Origin: Vulcanimicrobiota bacterium
Lineage (GTDB): Bacteria; Vulcanimicrobiota; Vulcanimicrobiia; Vulcanimicrobiales; Vulcanimicrobiaceae
DNA length: 64,000 nt
NCBI GenBank assembly: GCA_003161435.1
Contig: PMOS01000025.1
Coordinates: 1-64,000 of the forward strand
Direction of reading: 5' to 3'
Part shown: one piece after another, positions 60,505-64,000 of the stretch
Layout: the number at the start of each line of letters is the position of its first letter
How positions within the stretch are numbered: position 1 is the stretch's first letter
The notes under the pieces: model-generated
What the model saw: the letters and a program-made list of their open reading frames with translations, nothing else
Told to the model about the DNA's origin: nothing
The model's database searches: none
Position numbers and translations under genes: made by a program

Positions 60505-61479
60505 TTACGCGATGACCGCCGGAGGCTGCGCGATCAAGCCCCCGCGCATCGCGGCCGTCGCGGCACCGACCGCACCGGCGTCGTTGCCGAGCGTCGCCCG
60601 GACGATTCGGGTCGTCCCACGGGGCACCATCGTGGTGCGCAGGTCGACCAGCGGCTTGATCCGCTCGATCATGAAGTCGCCGGCGCTCGAGACGCCGCCG
60701 CCAAGTGCGATGACCTCGGGGTTCACGAACGCGATCACGTTTGCCAGCCCCAGTGCGAGGTCGTCGCAATAGGCGCTCCAGGTCGCCAGGGCGTGGCCGT
60801 CGCCGGCCTGGGCCGCCTTGCGGATCGCCTTCGAGCCGAGCCGCTCGCGCGGCACGTCGAGCAGACCGCTGCGCGGGAATGAGGGCGCCAACCGCATCGC
60901 ATGGCGGATCAAGCCCGTGCCCGACGCCTGTGCCTCGAAACAGCCGACCTTGCCGCAGCCGCAGATGAAGCCGCCGTCGGGCCGGATCTGGTGGTGGCCG
61001 AACTCGCCCGCCCCCATCTGGCTGCCCAGCGCGAGGACACCGCCGGTGACGATCCCGCCGCCGATCCCCGTCCCCAGGGTGAGCAGCACGAAGTCCTGGG
61101 TGCCCTGACCGACACCGTGAACGTACTCGCCCAGCGTCGCGCAACGCGCGTCGTTGGCGACGAAGACGCGGTACTTGGGAAAAGCGTCGCGGACGCGCTG
61201 GCCCAGCGGAACGTTCTCCCATCCGAAGTTCGGCGAGTAGCGAATCGTCCCGGTGGTCGGGTCGATGTTGCCCGGCGAGCCGATCCCGATTCCGACGATA
61301 TCGTGCTTGGTGCCGTCGATCGCGAGCTTCACCACCGTCGCCAGCGCGTTGACGACCGCCGCGGGGGCGTGATCGTCGATGTCTTGCTCGTGCTTGGAGT
61401 GGATCTTGCCTTCTTCGTCGACGACCGCCGCCATCACGTGCGAACCGCCCAGGTCGACGCCGATCGTTGCGCGGTCCAT
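60505..61479 (-). CDS. ROK-family sugar kinase (glucokinase-like)
   Basis: About 324 residues. The ATP site is TIGVDLGGSHVMAAVVDEEG (residues 4-23), and the sugar site includes VFVANDARCATLGEY (catalytic Asp, about residue 103) and GTGIGGGIVTGG. The zinc motif is CGCGKVGCFEAQASG (about 176). It phosphorylates glucose or another hexose. The start is the ATG at 61479, which overlaps the TAA of the upstream secreted protein gene as TAATG; the open frame beyond it is not real. Confidence 0.93.
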   Translation of the reverse strand: MDRATIGVDLGGSHVMAAVVDEEGKIHSKHEQDIDDHAPAAVVNALATVVKLAIDGTKHDIVGIGIGSPGNIDPTTGTIRYSPNFGWENVPLGQRVRDAFPKYRVFVANDARCATLGEYVHGVGQGTQDFVLLTLGTGIGGGIVTGGVLALGSQMGAGEFGHHQIRPDGGFICGCGKVGCFEAQASGTGLIRHAMRLAPSFPRSGLLDVPRERLGSKAIRKAAQAGDGHALATWSAYCDDLALGLANVIAFVNPEVIALGGGVSSAGDFMIERIKPLVDLRTTMVPRGTTRIVRATLGNDAGAVGAATAAMRGGLIAQPPAVIA

Positions 61480-62057
61480 TACTTGGCACCGCCCGAAACG
61501 ACGTTCGTGGGGACGGTGACGACGTTGCTCGGATCGTCGTAGCGCGTGAAGCTCATCATGAGGCCCGGGTTCGAGCACTGCACGATCCGGTACGACATCT
61601 TGTCGTAGGTGCAGGTCAGCTGCTGGTCCTTCTGCGGACCGCCCGAGCTGATCGCGAACTGGCCCCATGTCTTCCCCGCCGCGGTCTTGTCGGGCAGCAG
61701 CCGGTCGACCGGCATCGCGCGCAGCTCGGCTTGCGCGGCGATCAGCTCGGGCGGTGCAGTGACCTTGCGGTATGTTTGGCCGTCGTTGTCGCTGATGTAG
61801 GCGATCGGACCGGCCAACACGACGTCGCGGCGCACGCGGTCGAAAACGATCGCGCTGTGGTAGAGGTTCGGCGCGACGAACGTCATCGACCCGGTCATAC
61901 CGGTGGCGGCGCTGGTGGTGACGACGAACGACTTGGCGGCCGTCATCGCGGTCGCGATCTTGGTCCGGACGGTGGCCGCGTCGTCGTCGGCGCGCGCCGG
62001 GACGGCGGTTGCCGCCAGCAGGGCAGCCAAAGCGAGCGAGGCCAGGCGGCGGATCAT
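61479..62057 (-). CDS. Secreted protein, LolA/LppX-like shape
   Basis: A 192-residue protein with a signal peptide (about residues 1-23, ending PARAD). The rest is strand-rich, with segments such as SMTFVAPNLYHSAIVFDRVR and YISDNDGQTYRKVT that resemble the beta-sheet cup of LolA- or LppX-type lipid carriers. This is an impression from pattern only. Two cysteines (LTCTYD and VQCSNP) may form a disulfide. It is upstream of and coupled to the ROK kinase gene. Confidence 0.65.
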   Translation of the reverse strand: MIRRLASLALAALLAATAVPARADDDAATVRTKIATAMTAAKSFVVTTSAATGMTGSMTFVAPNLYHSAIVFDRVRRDVVLAGPIAYISDNDGQTYRKVTAPPELIAAQAELRAMPVDRLLPDKTAAGKTWGQFAISSGGPQKDQQLTCTYDKMSYRIVQCSNPGLMMSFTRYDDPSNVVTVPTNVVSGGAK

Positions 62058-62116
62058 GGAGGCCAGGTTCTCCGAACCGCCGGGTTCGTCCGCCGTCGGC
62101 CCCGAATCAGCACCAC

Positions 62117-62854
62117 ATGCAGGAGACGATCGATCTCATCGCCCATCGCGAGCTGCGCAATCTCCGACGCTTCACGCGGGAGACCGGTCAGCCGACCCAA
62201 CTCACCAGCCTCGACCTCGGCGAGATGTCGTACGTGCAGTCGATCGAGATCGACGAAGAGCACGTGACCGTCAAGTACAACACCAAGACGGTACGCAACT
62301 ACAACGCCAACGAGATCACGCACAAGGAGTGGATGTACAAGTACAACGACGACGAAGATTTCGTCGCCGCGGTACGGCGCGTGATCGAGCTGTCCCGAAA
62401 ACATCTCTACGACTTACCCGAGAACCTGTCGTGCCCGCCGGGCTGCGCCGAATGCTGTAGCGGTTACGAGCCGTTCGTCAACCGCGACGACGTGCAACGG
62501 ATCGCCGACCATCTCGGGATGAGCTACGACGAGGTGATGAAAGAGTACGTCGTTCCCCGGGAGTCGGCCGACGGCTTCGTGGTCGGTTGGCTGCGCAAGG
62601 TCGACGAGAAGGGTGCGCGCAGCGAAGAAACCGAGGACAAGTGCGTGTTCCTGATGGGCAATCGTTCCGGGCGCTACTACTGCGGCATCTACGAGGCGCG
62701 ACCCAGCGATTGCCGTGAGTTCACGCCGATCGGCTGCGAGGACGTCGATGTCAGCTTGCCGCGCGGCGGCGCGTACAAGACCGGCCGGCCGTTCCAGCCG
62801 CGTCACAAGAGCAAGAACGGATCGGCAAACAACGGGCGGCGCATGTCCACGTGA
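62117..62854 (+). CDS. YkgJ-family cysteine-cluster protein
   Basis: About 245 residues from the ATG at 62117. Cysteines are grouped as CPPGCAECC (residue about 112) and, later, CVFLMG, YYCGIYEARPSDCREF, the zinc/iron-chelating (CxxxCxxC) pattern of the UPF0153/YkgJ family, probably binding Fe or an Fe-S cluster. The first 100 residues are specific to this protein (an alpha/beta region with THKEWMYKYNDDEDF). The stop overlaps the next gene's start by GTGA. Confidence 0.85.
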   Translation: MQETIDLIAHRELRNLRRFTRETGQPTQLTSLDLGEMSYVQSIEIDEEHVTVKYNTKTVRNYNANEITHKEWMYKYNDDEDFVAAVRRVIELSRKHLYDLPENLSCPPGCAECCSGYEPFVNRDDVQRIADHLGMSYDEVMKEYVVPRESADGFVVGWLRKVDEKGARSEETEDKCVFLMGNRSGRYYCGIYEARPSDCREFTPIGCEDVDVSLPRGGAYKTGRPFQPRHKSKNGSANNGRRMST

Positions 62855-64000
62855 CCTATGACGCCATCGTCATCGGCGGCGGTCACAACGGATTGGTGAC
62901 CGCCTGTTATTTGGCGCGCGCGAAATGGAAAGTGCTCGTCCTCGAACGGCGTTACATCGTCGGCGGCGCGTGCGTCACCGAAGAACGAACCTTTCCGGGC
63001 TTCAAGGTCTCCACGGCGGCGTACGTCAACAGCCTGTTCCGCCCGGAGATCATCCGCGATTTGCGGTTGCGCGATTACGGCTTCGAGCTGATCGAGCGCA
63101 ACCCGGCGTCGTTCTCGCCGTTCCCGGACGGCCGTTATTTGATGCTGGGCGCCGATGCCGAGTTCAACCGGCGCGAGATCGCGAAGTTCAGCCCAAAGGA
63201 TGCCGAGCGCTATCCGCGCTACGTCGAGATGCTCGAGCGCGTCGCGGCGGTGATCGAGCCGACGCTGATCCAGACGCCGCCCAATCCCGTCCGGCCCGGG
63301 CTGGACGATCTGCTCTCGCTCGGGCGGCTCGGGCTGAGCGCGAAACGGCTCGACGGGTCGATGGGTGAGGCGGTCGAGATCTTGACCGGCGCGGCGCGGC
63401 CGATCCTCGACCGCTGGTTCGAGTCCGAAGAGCTCAAAGCCACGCTCGCAACCGACGCGATCATCGGCGCGTTCGCCTCGCCGTCGATGCCGGGCACGGC
63501 CTACGTGCTCTTCCATCACGTCATGGGCGAGACGAACGGCGCGCGCGGCGTGTGGAGCTACGTCAAGGGCGGGATGGGCGGTCTCACCCAAGCACTGGCC
63601 AAAGCCGCCGCGGATTTGGGCGTCGAGATTCGCACCGAGTCCGAAGTGCAGCGCATCCTGGTCGAGCACGGCAGCGCAGTCGGCGTCGTCCTGGCCAATG
63701 GCGACGAGCTGCGCTCGCGCCGCGTCGCCAGCAACGTCGACTGCCGCCTGACGTTCGAGACGTTCCTCGATGCGGAGCAACTGCCGCCGGACTTCGTCGC
63801 CGAGATCCGGCGCATCGACTACAGCAGCGCGTCGGCGAAGATCAACGTCGCGCTCTCGGCACTGCCGAACTTTACCGCATGTCCCGGGACGACGGTCGGG
63901 CCGCAGCATCGCGGCACCGTTCACTTGTGCCCGGACCAGGACTACATCGAGCGCGGGTACGACGACGCGAAGTACGGGCGCGCATCGGCGGAGCCCGTGG
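62851..64000 (+). CDS. PYROXD2-like FAD-dependent oxidoreductase (3' end outside the window)
   Basis: The gene starts with a GTG overlapping the YkgJ-type gene stop and remains open to the end of the window, giving 383 codons. The dinucleotide-binding motif AIVIGGGHNGLVTACYLARA (residues 5-24) is followed by VLERRYIVGGACVTEERTFP, typical of phytoene-desaturase-like and PYROXD2 proteins. A middle segment (YVKGGMGGLTQALAKAAADL) also fits. Bacterial members are of uncertain substrate, with carotenoid or amine oxidation suggested. Only the first part is visible. Confidence 0.88.
   Translation, partial: MTYDAIVIGGGHNGLVTACYLARAKWKVLVLERRYIVGGACVTEERTFPGFKVSTAAYVNSLFRPEIIRDLRLRDYGFELIERNPASFSPFPDGRYLMLGADAEFNRREIAKFSPKDAERYPRYVEMLERVAAVIEPTLIQTPPNPVRPGLDDLLSLGRLGLSAKRLDGSMGEAVEILTGAARPILDRWFESEELKATLATDAIIGAFASPSMPGTAYVLFHHVMGETNGARGVWSYVKGGMGGLTQALAKAAADLGVEIRTESEVQRILVEHGSAVGVVLANGDELRSRRVASNVDCRLTFETFLDAEQLPPDFVAEIRRIDYSSASAKINVALSALPNFTACPGTTVGPQHRGTVHLCPDQDYIERGYDDAKYGRASAEPV

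Overview
The window is about 64 kb of high-GC bacterial chromosome, densely packed with genes on both strands. No rRNA, tRNA, CRISPR array, integrase or complete insertion sequence was recognised. Two TonB-dependent receptors with carboxypeptidase-like N-terminal domains, signal peptides and a lytic transglycosylase indicate a cell with an outer membrane. The gene mix (EgtD, an MGDG-synthase-family glycosyltransferase, a PYROXD2-like oxidoreductase, large BNR propeller proteins, NUDIX/MBL pairs) recalls Eremiobacterota (WPS-2) or a similar environmental lineage. That placement is an inference of low confidence. Many neighbours overlap by 1-4 bases (ATGA, GTGA, TGATG, TAGTG), so translational coupling is common.

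Layout. 0-8.2 kb: aspartyl protease, DEAD-box helicase flanked by two paralogous two-TM proteins, and a minus-strand run of threonine-dehydratase-like enzyme, lipase, glycosyltransferase and SDR. 8.3-14.1 kb: BNR propeller protein and aconitase. 14.2-15.1 kb: a coupled winged-helix/nucleotidyltransferase pair resembling AbiE. 15.2-20.2 kb: secreted proteins, RNase D with a VTT-domain membrane protein, and a stand-alone candidate structured RNA. 20.2-23.4 kb: NUDIX and MBL hydrolases and an unrecognised, possibly conflict-related protein. 24.7-32.9 kb: a complete reductive pyrimidine (uracil/thymine) degradation module: PreT and PreA, dihydropyrimidinase, beta-ureidopropionase, NCS1 permease, and a convergent class III aminotransferase suited to beta-alanine. 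33.0-36.6 kb: an accessory island with two unknown genes, bounded by fragments of Uma2 genes. 36.6-43.8 kb: RDD protein, acyl-CoA synthetase, a probable copper cluster (Met-rich membrane protein, TonB receptor, CusF-like protein) and bolA-glutaredoxin-thioesterase. 43.9-48.5 kb: second TonB receptor, a decayed relative of it, EVE protein and repeats. 48.5-55.6 kb: polyphosphate kinase, an OpuC-type quaternary-amine ABC transporter, a GGCT-like protein and EgtD, suggesting ergothioneine or hercynine-related transport. 55.8-64 kb: a DLH-family protein lacking its nucleophile, lytic transglycosylase, a frameshifted fatty acid hydroxylase, glycosyltransferase, M20 peptidase, ROK kinase, YkgJ protein and a PYROXD2-like gene cut by the window edge.

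Two repeat families stand out. One is a palindrome related to CCTGAGCTTGTCGAAGG, found between genes and also in frame inside several genes. The other is a hairpin that begins on a TAG stop codon; its stem sequence changes between copies while base pairing is kept, and three of four copies carry an identical second hairpin.
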